A DNA stretch of 64,000 nucleotides from Saprospiraceae bacterium. Its GTDB lineage: Bacteria > Bacteroidota > Bacteroidia > Chitinophagales > Saprospiraceae. The notes below the pieces were generated by a model. It saw only the letters and a list, made by a program, of their open reading frames with translations, was not told the origin of the DNA and did no database searches. The first letter of the stretch is position 1. Every line of letters begins with the position of its first letter. A program made the position numbers and the translations under genes. Location of the stretch: contig JADJLG010000001.1 of the NCBI GenBank assembly GCA_016710235.1, positions 981,501 to 1,045,500 on the forward strand. Direction: 5' to 3'. Of this stretch, positions 27,703-38,900 are shown piece by piece.

Positions 27703-28636
27703 TATTTATTTCTTTAAACATTGTATAACAACCGGGCAAAGCCGGGAAGATTATATTTATCCAAAACATAAGTACGGCTAATGAAGAGCCAACTTCGTAT
27801 TCAAGCCCAAATTTTCCAAAGACCCAGGCGCCTATCCCTCCTCTCAACAGTCCTTGAAACACAGTTGGAAGGTAAACCAAAGATTGTATCAAGAGGATTA
27901 AACTTACTGCCTGAATGGATTCCTTCGGACCCAATGCGGTAAAAATCTGGACCATAATAAAGTATTGCAATCCATATACCAGATACCGTAACCATGACAA
28001 TAAGAAGACTACAAGCATTGTCTTTGGTTTAATCCGGTAAATATCAAATAACGTTTTTTTAAAGATTCTATTGAGCAAACCCTGAATGAGTGAGATCCTA
28101 TTGAGCATATTTATACCGACGACACCTACTACCACACTTAGGCTTAAAATCAAAAATATCTGGGGCGGACCTACCCACTCGGTGAGAAGATGATAGCTAC
28201 CGTATCCTAGAATTAAGCCCATAAAGACATTTGAAAAAGTCTGTCCCCAGGAGCTCAACAGGCTAATTCTTAGCACCTGAACACTTTGCTCTGCTGGTAC
28301 ACTGAGCACCCGACCGCCCCACTGTGCACCTCCGATTGGAAACAATAATCCTGTCGCCAATCCACTCAATACGATACCGAGACATTTTCTTATGGTCCAA
28401 TCGTGCAACAGACCCTGGCGCAACTTTAAAGCTTCTAATAACCAGTTGACCGGTACCATGGCGAGGACTGCTAGTAGCATTAATTGTTTCTGGAGATCCC
28501 ACACCATGGGAAGTTGAATGGCCACAATACACTTGTAAGCTAACCATATAAATGACAAGATCGATCCGGCATAGAATACATGCTTGAAATATGGGATTTT
28601 ACCCAGTCCTGACCAAATGGTTTGATGTGATGCCAT
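27680..28636 (-). CDS. Lysylphosphatidylglycerol synthase TM-region-like (flippase-like) membrane protein
   Basis: 318 residues, about eight hydrophobic helices. The pattern fits the UPF0104/LPG_synthase_TM superfamily (GLLFPIGGAQWGGR early; QSLVYLPTVFQGLLRGGIGAW late, resembling the PTPGGLG-type motif). There is no catalytic aminoacyl-transfer domain, so it is not MprF itself. Likely acts on lipid-linked substrates in the inner membrane; function inferred from fold only. Overlaps the DUF3108 gene. The 356-base gap upstream (28637-28992), divergent with ruvC, shows no gene. Confidence 0.7.
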   Translation of the reverse strand: MASHQTIWSGLGKIPYFKHVFYAGSILSFIWLAYKCIVAIQLPMVWDLQKQLMLLAVLAMVPVNWLLEALKLRQGLLHDWTIRKCLGIVLSGLATGLLFPIGGAQWGGRVLSVPAEQSVQVLRISLLSSWGQTFSNVFMGLILGYGSYHLLTEWVGPPQIFLILSLSVVVGVVGINMLNRISLIQGLLNRIFKKTLFDIYRIKPKTMLVVFLLSWLRYLVYGLQYFIMVQIFTALGPKESIQAVSLILLIQSLVYLPTVFQGLLRGGIGAWVFGKFGLEYEVGSSLAVLMFWINIIFPALPGCYTMFKEINNEKISNY

Positions 28637-28992
28637 GTATTTATTTGGTTATAAACAAAATATCGCGTTGGGTTGATGTATTGATCAGTCTGACAACGGG
28701 CAATACTTTGGTTTAGAATACTAACTGAAATTCTAAATTGAGCAATATCTAGACTTCATGAAGGCTGAAAAGTACCGCATTCAATCCTTTTATTCTGAAA
28801 ATTTTCTTGGTGAGCAGATTATAGCAGTTAACAATTGATGATTTCATTGCATAATTTGAGCATTGTCAGCCAATTTAAAAAACCACCCATTATAGATTAT
28901 TTCCATATGAAATCAAAAATCGCCACCTTTGCGTTACATGAATTCATTCCTTAAACCGAAACATAAATTCTACTTCCAAAATAATGAATTAA

Positions 28993-29553
28993 ATGCGTCT
29001 GGATAAAAACAGAATCATAGGTGTCGATCCGGGTACCAATATATTAGGCTTTGCTATTATCGATTATAGTCTATCCAAGCCCAAGGTGTTGACTGCGGAT
29101 GTTTTGCGCTTAAAGGATTTTGAGTTGCATACAGACAAATTGCGCGAAATATATCTCAGGGTGCAAGAAATTATTGAGGCTTATGGGCCGGCTATCATGT
29201 CCATCGAGACGCCATTTTATGGTAAGAACCCACAGTCGATGCTTAAACTGGGCAGAGCTCAAGGCGTAGCACTTACGGCAGCTGTGGTAATGGGCCTGGA
29301 CATATATGAATTCAGTCCAAAGAAAATCAAACAGTCTATTACAGGAAATGGAAATGCAAGTAAGCAACAAGTATTTGATATGCTTGAAAAGACAACGCAG
29401 TTTAAAATTGAGGTCAAATATTTAGACGCTTCCGATGCGCTGGCAACCGCCTTGTGTTGTTATTATTTTCTACAAAATCCTCTACCTACCAAATCCGGCA
29501 AAAGCAGTTGGGCTTCTTTTATAAAAGAATTTCCCGACAAAATCAAAATTTGA
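28993..29553 (+). CDS. ruvC: Crossover junction endodeoxyribonuclease RuvC
   Basis: 186 residues, normal length. RNase-H-like fold with the acidic catalytic residues visible: D12 in IIGVDPGT, E72 in SIETPFYGKNPQSM, D145 and D148 in YLDASDALA. Cuts Holliday junctions during recombinational repair together with RuvAB, which are not in this window. Stands alone on the plus strand between divergent and convergent neighbours. The 219 bases to the next gene contain no clear terminator. Confidence 0.95.
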   Translation: MRLDKNRIIGVDPGTNILGFAIIDYSLSKPKVLTADVLRLKDFELHTDKLREIYLRVQEIIEAYGPAIMSIETPFYGKNPQSMLKLGRAQGVALTAAVVMGLDIYEFSPKKIKQSITGNGNASKQQVFDMLEKTTQFKIEVKYLDASDALATALCCYYFLQNPLPTKSGKSSWASFIKEFPDKIKI

Positions 29554-29772
29554 AATTTTAATTACAGCGCGTTATCATCATTCAAGTCCAAAATGAATTT
29601 TTAATTTTCTTGACTTTGCTTCCAGTTTACACTCGCATGGGCTAACCAATGCTTTTAACCCTATTTTCTCTTCATTAAATCCGGTATTTTGTTATCAGTC
29701 AAGCCGGTATTAAATTTGTTCGTTTGATTTCCAAAAGCAAGGAATACTGTTCCTGATTAAACTTTCCGGTTT

Positions 29773-30168
29773 TCAAGATATTCTGGATCTGATTTGGGTT
29801 GCAAGTTCTGCCATTTCTTTGTCTGATAAACTCATTTTCTCTTTCGAAAAATTCATATCTCCAATTGCTGTTATTGGAACTAAATGAAGATGAGCATGTG
29901 GAACTTCCAGGCCTATCACGCTGATCCCCACTTTAGTACAAGGCACAACTTCCTTAATAGCCACGGCAATTTTTCTTGACAAATCCATGATTTCATGTAT
30001 AATTTCTGGTGGCAAGTCAAAAAAATAATCGACTTCTGTTTTAGGGATGACCAGAGTATGTCCTTTAGCCAAAGGCCTGATATCTAAAAATGCAAAACAA
30101 TTGCTCGTTTCGGCAATTTTATGACATGGAATTTCTCCCTGAATGATTCTAGTAAATATAGTTGGCAT
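29773..30168 (-). CDS. HIT family nucleotide-binding hydrolase (HinT-like)
   Basis: 131 residues. The histidine triad HAHLHLVP is at residues 91-98 and the N-terminal IIQGEIPCHKIAET plus FLDIRPLAKGHTLVIPK are typical of HinT. Hydrolyses adenosine phosphoramidates or related nucleotides in the cytoplasm. Its ATG overlaps the greA stop as TAATG, so translation is coupled to greA. Confidence 0.92.
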   Translation of the reverse strand: MPTIFTRIIQGEIPCHKIAETSNCFAFLDIRPLAKGHTLVIPKTEVDYFFDLPPEIIHEIMDLSRKIAVAIKEVVPCTKVGISVIGLEVPHAHLHLVPITAIGDMNFSKEKMSLSDKEMAELATQIRSRIS

Positions 30169-30641
30169 TATGCATGGATTTCAAGAATTTCCAATACCAT
30201 TTCGCCAGCCGGTGTCTGAATTGTTGTCTTTTCACCGACTGATTTTCCGAGTAAGCCCTGTCCTATCGGAGAATTCACCGATATTTTTCCTTGTTTCAAA
30301 TCCGCTTCAGCCTCCGCTACAATCTGGTAGGTGAGCTCTTTTTTGAGCTTGTGATTTTTCATGCGAACAAAGGTTAACATCGTCACTTTGGATGTGTCGA
30401 TATTTGATTGGTCTATGATTCGAACGTTTGCGAGCTTGAGCTCAAGATCATTGATTTTCATTTCCAACATTCCCTGAGCATCTTTTGCTGCATGATACTC
30501 AGCATTTTCAGATAAATCACCTTTTTCCCTGGCTTCCGCTATCGCTTTTGCCACTTCCTGTCTACCTGTAGATTTTAATTGGTCCAGTTCATGCTTGATC
30601 TTGTCATAGCCTTCCTGAGTCATATAAGAGACCTGATTCAT
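30168..30641 (-). CDS. greA: Transcription elongation factor GreA
   Basis: 157 residues, the standard length. N-terminal coiled coil with the acidic tip (AREKGDLSENAEYHAAKD, about 37-54) that reaches into the RNA polymerase secondary channel, and the C-terminal FKBP-like domain ending SPIGQGLLGKSVGE. Stimulates transcript cleavage by paused polymerase. Forms an operon with the HIT gene through a TAATG overlap and follows a strong terminator. Confidence 0.95.
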   Translation of the reverse strand: MNQVSYMTQEGYDKIKHELDQLKSTGRQEVAKAIAEAREKGDLSENAEYHAAKDAQGMLEMKINDLELKLANVRIIDQSNIDTSKVTMLTFVRMKNHKLKKELTYQIVAEAEADLKQGKISVNSPIGQGLLGKSVGEKTTIQTPAGEMVLEILEIHA

Positions 30642-30654
30642 GCTTTATTAAAAT

Positions 30655-30705
30655 TTTAATAAAAAAAACAAAGAGAACGTCTTCCTGTCAAGGAAAACAT
30701 TCTCT
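30655..30705 (-). terminator. Intrinsic terminator after the PorV/PorQ-like gene
   Basis: On the minus strand the arms at 30691-30705 and 30672-30686 form a stem of about 13 pairs with two mismatches and a 4-base loop, followed by TTTGTTTTTTTT. It ends the T9SS-like operon and separates it from greA. Confidence 0.82.
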
Positions 30706-30754
30706 TCTTATATCTTTTAGCCTAAAAACTTAACGAGCCATGGCTCAAAAAAGT

Positions 30755-31792
30755 TTAAAACTCCAAACGAATGCCTATGTTATGAGTGCCTTGGAAAGGT
30801 GATGTCGGTCGATAGGCATAGTCCACTCCAAAACGGCTATCACTTTTCTTTTTTAGAGGAGCCATAAGACTTGCCCCGGCGCTAAACCCTGTGTATGCAC
30901 TGTTTTCAAGGCCATCTGACTTGCCCAACTCCAACTTGTATGAAGCGCGAACCATAAAATAATCTGTAATTCGAGCTTCTGCACCTATTCCCAATTCGTC
31001 TCTTCCAAATGAGTTGGAAGTAAAGTTTACCATAGGGGTGACGGAAATCATCTCTCCGTAATTTAAATCATATGAAGTCCCAATATGTAATAATGAAGGC
31101 AATTCAAAACGGTTGATTCTCACGTCATAGGTAAGATTATGTCCTGAGATGGATTGTAGCTGTGTTGCCACACCTTCACCATTATATCTCATTGGACCAC
31201 CGATATTGCGCAAGGCAATACCGAGTTTGAACTGATTCTCCTCTCCGCCCGAATACTGCACTCCGGCGTCTATTCCAAATCCAAATGCGGAAACGTCCTG
31301 AATTGATTCTGAAATCCCTTTCAATTGTATCGCCACTGTGACTTTATCTGCAAAATTGTGTGCATATCCCAATGACACATTAAAAAAAGTCGGGCTGTAT
31401 GTAGCACCTGTTCCCTCAGGATTTTCCGTTGTCGTCACCGGAATATCTCCAAATCCTACAGAACAAAGTCCTATACCTAATGCTCCTCTTTTGCCCACTT
31501 TCTGAGCAATACCAAATGCGTTCATATTGATTCCACTGGGAACAAGCCATCTAGTATGAGAGAGCGCCACCTGTGTTTTGTTTGAACTGTAAAGTCCTGC
31601 CGGATTGATAAACATTGCCTCCACGCCTTTCACATTGGAGCAATTTAAGCCATTTACGCCAGAGGATCTAGCCCATGGGTTCATGAGTAGTTCGTAGGCT
31701 CCGGCCTCGCCTTGTCGATCAGGATTGCCTGCAGTTACACTTCCGAATATAAATATTGAGAGAATAAAACTACCGAGTAAAGTTTTGCGCAT
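30755..31792 (-). CDS. PorV/PorQ family outer membrane protein
   Basis: 345 residues. Signal peptide ends VTAG. The segment GLNCSNVKGVEAMFINPAGL matches the PorV/UPF0164 signature (NPAGL), followed by amphipathic beta strands typical of a FadL-like barrel, ending in a terminal FQGTHNIGIRLEF strand. PorV and PorQ work in type IX secretion and in attaching cargo at the surface. It lies downstream of a large secreted protein and a TonB receptor gene, with a stem-loop in between. Whether it is the true PorV or a dedicated paralogue cannot be told here. Confidence 0.82.
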   Translation of the reverse strand: MRKTLLGSFILSIFIFGSVTAGNPDRQGEAGAYELLMNPWARSSGVNGLNCSNVKGVEAMFINPAGLYSSNKTQVALSHTRWLVPSGINMNAFGIAQKVGKRGALGIGLCSVGFGDIPVTTTENPEGTGATYSPTFFNVSLGYAHNFADKVTVAIQLKGISESIQDVSAFGFGIDAGVQYSGGEENQFKLGIALRNIGGPMRYNGEGVATQLQSISGHNLTYDVRINRFELPSLLHIGTSYDLNYGEMISVTPMVNFTSNSFGRDELGIGAEARITDYFMVRASYKLELGKSDGLENSAYTGFSAGASLMAPLKKKSDSRFGVDYAYRPTSPFQGTHNIGIRLEF

Positions 31793-31829
31793 ATCGTTTA
31801 GTTTATAATAGCTTTCAAAATTATGGTTG

Positions 31830-31865
31830 AGGATCCGTACTCTGGTTTTACACAGTACGGATCCT
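31830..31865 (-). promoter_or_regulatory. Strong intergenic stem-loop between secreted-protein and PorV/PorQ-like genes
   Basis: Perfect 12-bp stem (AGGATCCGTACT / AGTACGGATCCT) with a 12-base loop and no T run after it. Lies 14 bases after the stop of the 1,366-codon gene and 37 before the next start. May stabilise or process the mRNA or set expression ratios. Confidence 0.6.
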
Positions 31866-31878
31866 TTGAATTCATTTT

Positions 31879-34800
31879 TTATAATCCTGATGGGTCAAAT
31901 TTTCTTGCTAATCCAAACCATTTCAGAATCTTTTCTTCGCCTGTTGTCAATTCTTTGACATGAATCAAGTAAGCACCCGAAGCTACCGGAATCCCTTTGA
32001 AGTTAGTTAAATCCCATTCTACATCAGGATTGATTTGTTTTTCGGTAATACCTCTTATGCCTTTCACTTTTTGTGGAACTTCATCCCTATTGTACTGCTT
32101 TACAAACTTTCCATCTATCGAGAAGATATTAATTTCACATTTAGCCGGCAGGTTTGTAATTTTTACTACGTTGGAATATTGTCCTGTTTCGTAAACACTA
32201 AAGCCATAATATGGATTCGGCACTACATTAACATCGTCCAAAGCACTGTCCATCTCATTTGCAGTAACTGCAGTAGAAGACTCCTTTCCTGAAATTTCAA
32301 ACTGGTACATAGGGTGTCCATTGTTTTTCCCTGTACCTGAAAATACATTATATGGATTGTCTACTCTCAATCTTACAATGAGCTCATTTGGAATCAATCC
32401 CTCATTGCCTGATCCCAAAGGAATGAGGCTTGTTCCTGTAAACATTAGCGGCATGGTGGCCCATGTGAGCATTCCAAATGCACGATTTCTCGCACTAATT
32501 GTTCCGTTAATGTTTTTGGCTAAAAAGCTGCAAGAATCATAAGCTTGTTTGGTAACATAGATATAGTGATGCCCTCCAAACACTAGACCAAGAGTACCTA
32601 TATTTCCACAGATATCTTGATCAGCGAAAATTTGATCTGTCGGATTCCACATCATATCGTTTCCTACGCCTTTTTTATCTTTTAGACAATCTACAATATT
32701 TGTATTGTCATAATAAGAATTTTCACCAAAGAAAATGTTGAGCCTTTGGCCTGTTTCCACATCAACAGCATATCCTGGGAACCAACCAAATCCATTGCCC
32801 GTCCCATCAGGATCCGCATAACCATCACCATCAACATCATCTTTACCTACAGAAGGCGATTTTTTTACATCGAAGTTTTTATTTCCTGTGGTCGGTTCGG
32901 TCTCTGCTCCTCCTGCGGCAGGATTCCAGGTTTCAACTACCATACATCGAGTCCATTTGGATTTGTCTTTTGTAAATACAATATCCACATTATTCAAAGA
33001 GTCTAATTTTAATGAACCTCTTACTGCTTCATTCAAGGCACTCGCCCAGGCCGGTGTCAATAGCTCTCCAGAAGAAACTAACTTGTAAGGGTACCAGCTA
33101 CCTTCGATATTGCCGCTACCCAAGGAGCTGAATAATTTGTTCGGATCCAAACTATATGAAGATTCGTTCAAATCATTCTTGATAAAATTTACACCCTGAA
33201 AAGCAGCATCAGGTTGTGCCAAAAACCATTGCGGGCCATTGATATCTCCATACTCGAATTCTAATCCATCTCCGATGATACCATTATCTACAGTAGGGTT
33301 TTTACCAGCTTCCTCCGTTTGCCCGATTGTGATGGATATACCATAATTTGCGATAATTTGTTCGTTAATCTTATCTATAGAAGCTTCTGAAGTATATTTT
33401 TCATTTGTATCATTTACATTAATCAAAGTCCAGGTTACCGGTGGATCCAATTTTGCATTATTTGGAATGGCATCCACAAATCTCAGTTCGAATTTACCAT
33501 TCTTCACCTTTAAGGGGTTTATTATTTTAACCTGAATGGGACCTGATCCTTCCTGATAGTCTATGACACCTGCATAACTACCGTCAAGCAGTTTGCCATA
33601 CATTTCTTGCTTTAACCTTAAAAAATTATGTCCTGCACCAACACCATCCAACCTGGTCACCGGAATACCATCGCCATATTTTGAAGCCAGAGATTCATAT
33701 ACTTGTGGCCTCGGTACAGCGACATATGGCTTACCATCGCCTTCTGGTCCAATATTCAGACGACCGGGACAATACTGCATGCGCTGTCCTTGAACACTGT
33801 CCACATCGAAGTTTCTATAGTTGTTGTATCCATACGCGATTGCTAAGAAATAGTATTTTTTGTGATTGATCAACGCTCTGTCACCTTTTGCAAACTGGTC
33901 TTCAACAATTTGAAAACTATGCTTGATACCATTATCCACTCCTACTACCTTTTCTACTGGATAGTATACTTTGTCTTTTGGATGCCCTACAGAAGGGTTT
34001 GGAACTGAAACCCAGTTGTAGAGTTTTTTTACTCCGTTTTTAAGATCTACAGTTGCGATTTCGCGTACCAATTCCGGATCATTGATTGTATTGTCATTAA
34101 GGCTTATGTCCGGTCCGGCCATTTGGAATATCCTATATCCTTCAAACCTGAACAAAGAATCCACGTTGGGCGGAAATCCAATGCCTGCCTCTGCATAATC
34201 CTCAGGATTAATATTATAATTGTTTGTCCCTTTCTCATTAGACAATATCATGATTAATTCCTTGTCCAATTCCACAAAATCGACGTTCGGTGCGTCCGGG
34301 CCATTTTTTAATTTAAAGCAGTTGTCAAAAAGTCCCTGAGCCAATCCATCTGCTTCCAGTAGGTCTGAAAGACTAGGGCAAGGATATTTTTGTTCAGGTA
34401 CCCACACTGCTCCAATGATCAACTCATTGACGGCGCCCGGAGTCAAGAGCATAGGTCCTGAGGCTTGTATCGTCCTTCTGTCTCCGTCGCCTTCTTGAGC
34501 GGAACACATGCTCCATCCGGTAACGTCGTTAGGAGCTCCGGGATAAGCATATTTTGTAGAATCTGTTGATCCTGGATTATAGCCTGTGCCACCTTTCGTT
34601 AAAGATGATCCATCCTTCCATCTGGCTGTCAAATAATAGTAGAATTCTATGGCTTGTGTAGGATCCACTGTATTGGGATGCGGTGTTCCTCCCAGACCAT
34701 TGCCATTATAATACATGAAAGAAGACATTCCTATTTCAACAAAAGTGTCCACAAGTCCTGTTCCCGGCTCTGGGTCATTAAGTATAAAGTTACCTAAAGG

Positions 34801-35979
34801 GTCTATAAGACGATTTCCTTGGGAATCTCTGGCAAAAACCTTTGGGCCAAGAGGGCCTCTGAAATAATCAACTCCGAGAATTGGGACTTCTGTGCAATAT
34901 GTATTTGTTGAATTAGTGCAATTACATCCATTGGAACCATCCGTTGCATCTCGGTTGTAGATATACATCAATTCAGCATCTGGATCGCATCCAATATAAT
35001 CATCTGAGTGACAACCCAGATCCGGATCAATCCACATCGCAAAGTAACAGTCTCGTATATCTTCAGGTGCACGGTTGATCAGTTTATATCGATAAAAAGT
35101 CATATCGTTGATCTGATCTCCGGTTTGAAATCCAAACGCCTGGACTTGTACCTCCATCCTGATTGGATCACCACCTGAACCTGTGTGTACACCCCCAGCG
35201 TCATTATATATCCAGAATACCATATGGTCCGGATATATATCCGGAGGGCAATTTCTGATATCAATTACAGGATAATCTCCCAACTCGGGTTCATAGGTTC
35301 TGTTGTCATTTTGATCAAAAAACAAGGCCAATCCTTGCTTGAGATTTGGCAAAGGAAAATTATACTTGCTCTCAAAAAACTTATTTCCTCTTGCAGGATA
35401 ATACAGGATATCATCCGGTATTAAAGCCACCGGGACTTCAGTATTTCCTGATGCCTTGTACAATTTATTGTGATTCGCAATATTCTTTCCAGAAACTTCA
35501 AAAAATCTGTCCCAATTGATGCATTCAGCCGTTTCAGCTTCATACGTAATAGGATTGAGAGGCCCTGGCCAACAATCATTTTCTGTTGGACGACGGTATG
35601 TCTGAGCCATCATTTTTAAGGCACCGGCAGGTGTATAACCTCCAACCCAAACAGCTCCGGCGAATATTGAAGAAACCTCTTTTTTTCCGGATCCCGGTAC
35701 CACCTTAGGTACAATGTAGCGACCTTTGTCTAGATCCCACCACATATCGCCACCATTGAGCAATCGAGCGCGCACATTATTGATTTCAAGATCAATTTGC
35801 TTTGTTGCCGGAGAACAATTCTCGCGGGCCTTCAAAACATTGCTTTTCGTTTTTGGCGTTGGTGTTTTTATAAGTCCTTCCGGTTGTCTAGCTTGAACGA
35901 GCGAGCTGAACAACATAAAACAGATGAGGTAAAATGGACAATATTTCATTTTGTAGTATTTTATTGAATAGACTTTCAT
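31879..35979 (-). CDS. Large secreted protein with T9SS-like C-terminal domain
   Basis: 1,366 residues. ATG at 35979 overlaps the upstream stop (TAATG); an ATG at 35949 gives MKYCPFYLICFMLF and is equally good for a signal peptide, which ends near VQARQ. The body is rich in Asp, Asn, Gly and aromatic residues with DxDxDG-like calcium-type loops (for example DVDGDGYADPDGTGNG near residue 1090). The last ~120 residues (VVPNPYYG, ITNLPAKCEINIFSIDGKFV, GAYLIHVKE) match a type IX sorting/FlgD-like fold but continue to KWFGLARKFDPSGL rather than ending at the usual Lys/Arg strand. Likely exported across the outer membrane. Sits between a TonB receptor and PorV/PorQ-like gene. Confidence 0.8.
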   Translation of the reverse strand: MKVYSIKYYKMKYCPFYLICFMLFSSLVQARQPEGLIKTPTPKTKSNVLKARENCSPATKQIDLEINNVRARLLNGGDMWWDLDKGRYIVPKVVPGSGKKEVSSIFAGAVWVGGYTPAGALKMMAQTYRRPTENDCWPGPLNPITYEAETAECINWDRFFEVSGKNIANHNKLYKASGNTEVPVALIPDDILYYPARGNKFFESKYNFPLPNLKQGLALFFDQNDNRTYEPELGDYPVIDIRNCPPDIYPDHMVFWIYNDAGGVHTGSGGDPIRMEVQVQAFGFQTGDQINDMTFYRYKLINRAPEDIRDCYFAMWIDPDLGCHSDDYIGCDPDAELMYIYNRDATDGSNGCNCTNSTNTYCTEVPILGVDYFRGPLGPKVFARDSQGNRLIDPLGNFILNDPEPGTGLVDTFVEIGMSSFMYYNGNGLGGTPHPNTVDPTQAIEFYYYLTARWKDGSSLTKGGTGYNPGSTDSTKYAYPGAPNDVTGWSMCSAQEGDGDRRTIQASGPMLLTPGAVNELIIGAVWVPEQKYPCPSLSDLLEADGLAQGLFDNCFKLKNGPDAPNVDFVELDKELIMILSNEKGTNNYNINPEDYAEAGIGFPPNVDSLFRFEGYRIFQMAGPDISLNDNTINDPELVREIATVDLKNGVKKLYNWVSVPNPSVGHPKDKVYYPVEKVVGVDNGIKHSFQIVEDQFAKGDRALINHKKYYFLAIAYGYNNYRNFDVDSVQGQRMQYCPGRLNIGPEGDGKPYVAVPRPQVYESLASKYGDGIPVTRLDGVGAGHNFLRLKQEMYGKLLDGSYAGVIDYQEGSGPIQVKIINPLKVKNGKFELRFVDAIPNNAKLDPPVTWTLINVNDTNEKYTSEASIDKINEQIIANYGISITIGQTEEAGKNPTVDNGIIGDGLEFEYGDINGPQWFLAQPDAAFQGVNFIKNDLNESSYSLDPNKLFSSLGSGNIEGSWYPYKLVSSGELLTPAWASALNEAVRGSLKLDSLNNVDIVFTKDKSKWTRCMVVETWNPAAGGAETEPTTGNKNFDVKKSPSVGKDDVDGDGYADPDGTGNGFGWFPGYAVDVETGQRLNIFFGENSYYDNTNIVDCLKDKKGVGNDMMWNPTDQIFADQDICGNIGTLGLVFGGHHYIYVTKQAYDSCSFLAKNINGTISARNRAFGMLTWATMPLMFTGTSLIPLGSGNEGLIPNELIVRLRVDNPYNVFSGTGKNNGHPMYQFEISGKESSTAVTANEMDSALDDVNVVPNPYYGFSVYETGQYSNVVKITNLPAKCEINIFSIDGKFVKQYNRDEVPQKVKGIRGITEKQINPDVEWDLTNFKGIPVASGAYLIHVKELTTGEEKILKWFGLARKFDPSGL

Positions 35980-38900
35980 TAGAAATTAAAAATTGCACCT
36001 ACGAATATTCTACGTGGCAAAGTATAATTATCCGGATTGAGTAATCTCCAGTTGTAAGAATCCACGAAATACTGGACCTGATCCTGTCCGTATATATTGC
36101 TTACAGATTTGATTTCATTTACTCCTCTGGTGTTGGCCAAGTAGCCATCATCAGCGGCGCTTTTTGAACCTCTATAAACCCCGATAACATTTCTGGTATC
36201 CAGAAGATTTTGTACCCTGAGGTAGATGTTTAAGCTTAGGGGATTTTTGCTTCCTTCTTTGGTCAAGCTAAAGTTTTTGTCCGCCCTGATGTCTATATTG
36301 TAATTCCAAGGATATCTTGCTCCGTTAATTGCCCCTAAATATCCTTCTCCTCCAAATCTTGTAATTGTAGTCCCTGGAGAATATGGCCGTCCTGAAGCGG
36401 TAATTAATTGAAGATTGATTCCTGCATTAGCAAATATGTTTTTACCAAAAAGGCGCGGTCCATTGTACTTTTTACCCTCGTCATAACGATAGTCGAACGT
36501 AAATGCAAAACGGTGCCTTTCGTCAAAGTTGAAAGGGAAAATATTTCTGATATTTATACCTTTTCCGGTAAGTCCTCGCTGAGAGTTCGGGTCAGAACCT
36601 GTTCCATCAGCAAACTGTAATGTATAAGCAGCATTAAACGAAAAGTTTACTACACGTCTTAGATCATAACTAAAATTGAATCCTTTTACTGTACCAAAAT
36701 CGAGATTGCCATAAGTGTCATAGGTTCCTACACCTGCTACTTTGCTCAAGGTGGTACGTTGGATCATGTCTCTTAACTCCTTATAATATGCCGAAAGTTT
36801 TATTGCAGAGGAGTTAGTTATTTTTTGTTGGAATCCAACTTCATAATCTACTGTTTTGCTCGGTTTCAATCTTCCGTTGTCTGCCGGTGTTCTACCTGAG
36901 ATATCCCAATAAAAATAATCCAGTGGGGAAACAAAACTATTGGAAGTTGGTCTCTGAACTAAAATGTCATAGTGGGCAAAGAAGTTTGCATCATCTGAAA
37001 TGGGGAATGAAAACGCTAGCCTTGGCATCAAGTTGATTTGCGGAGTATAGTCTTCAAAAGAATTTTCCGGCTTAAAATAAGACCCTCTAATTGTTCTGAG
37101 AGAATCCGCCGGTTGAAAATACGCCGGTGTTACGTTATTGTTTTCTCCATAAATCAAACTTGATGAATTCGCTTTGGCGCCATTAGGAAAATACCATTGG
37201 TCACCATCACGATAAGCCTTAACATCCGAACTACCTTCTTTAGATAGATATACCTTGAAGTCATCGCCGATCGTTCCCGGTTTTACGGTGCCTTCCTTGG
37301 CATGAAAAACTTTCGCTCCGAGGATATCGTACAAAGAATATTGGTCCTTGATCACCTTCGTATTGGCATCATAATAATCCACTCGAATTCCGGCTCTGAA
37401 AATAATGTCTTTGTAAGAAAATTTATCCTGAACATAACCTGCTGCATAAACCGGGGCGTTTGCAGCTACCTTGTAGTCTCTTGTTCCGTCTGCATTCACC
37501 TTAAAGAAATCATCAAATTTGACATTTCTGGACAATTTATTACCCAGATAATCATATCCTCTATAGCCTACAAGCGATTGATCTGTCAGCTCTCTGGAAG
37601 AGAACATATCGAGGCTCAGCTGATCTGGTGTCAAGCCATCCAAATTGACATACTTCCTCAAAAGACTGTCTTGGTTGGCGTTTGGATAAAGCACCCTTCT
37701 CACGCTTTTGTTGAATCTGCTATCCGGTGATTCCGTGATTAAGCCTTTATAAATAGGTCGACCCGTAGAATCATAATAGTCAATCAAGGACGTATCCACA
37801 CCAACTATATGATTGTTTGTGTACAATCTGCCTATTTTCCACAGCTCAAATGGTCTAAGTGTATATCCTCTATCGATTCTTTGTTCCACAAGACCCCCAA
37901 ATTGTATATTGTGTCTGGTATTGCTACGACCCTTCGGCAAAAAGTCAAAACCACTGGTGAGTTGCAAGGTTAGAATTTCGTCGTCAGACTTGACGTAGTT
38001 ATTATAAACTGATCCTACCTGGGTATGAATCCCGCTCCAAATGGTGTTATTGGAGTTACTCACCGCACCATTGAATGCGGTATAAGCTTCCAAAACACCT
38101 TGGTCTTCAACAGCAGGCAGCAATTTATTGTAGTTAGACAAAGCTGGATTGATATTGCTCGGAGTAAATCCTCTTACTAATGGCACAAATCCAACGTGGT
38201 CACCGGATTGGAAATCAAATACTGGATCCCATTGTCTGTCAAAGCTGCCCACATACCCATAGTTAAAGAAATTGTCTTTGTGTATCAGGTCTTCTTCTGA
38301 TTGGCGAATATTTTCATATCCCGCCTGTAAGGTATAATAAGCATTCTGCAAAGAACTCGGCTTTTTACCTTCTTCAGCCCCTGTATTCGTCCTGCCCAGG
38401 CGATGTCTGAACCTGACCAAACCTCTATAAGTTTGTGTATTGCGATATGGGTTTCTGGTCCAGTTCAACAATGTCCACGATCCATTACCTACTGTAGTTC
38501 CAATTCCATCGGACTCCGTATTCACATCCGGCGTAAAGCGGTTTTTGACGTCCGCAAAAATTCCCGTAATGGAAAAATCTATTTGCTCAGTTGGTCTGAA
38601 GTCAAGTTTCGCCGAAAAATCGACTGCTTTGTTTTCTTCGTTTGGATTATACTTAATCTTTTCAACGTCTTCACCTTCCTTCAAAAACAAGCCGTTTGTC
38701 GTTTTAGAGCCATGGAATATATAGGTCGGGTCACTAATCAATCTATTGATGGTCGCTTCTTTCGCTCTGTACACTCCATAAGCCGGTGGATCATCGTCTT
38801 TTTGATAATTGTATTGCCCGGCAAGACGGTATCCCAGAATTGTTCTTGTCAAATTCTTGGATGCAATGGTTTTTTTCCAAATTGGACCACTCAGATTTCC

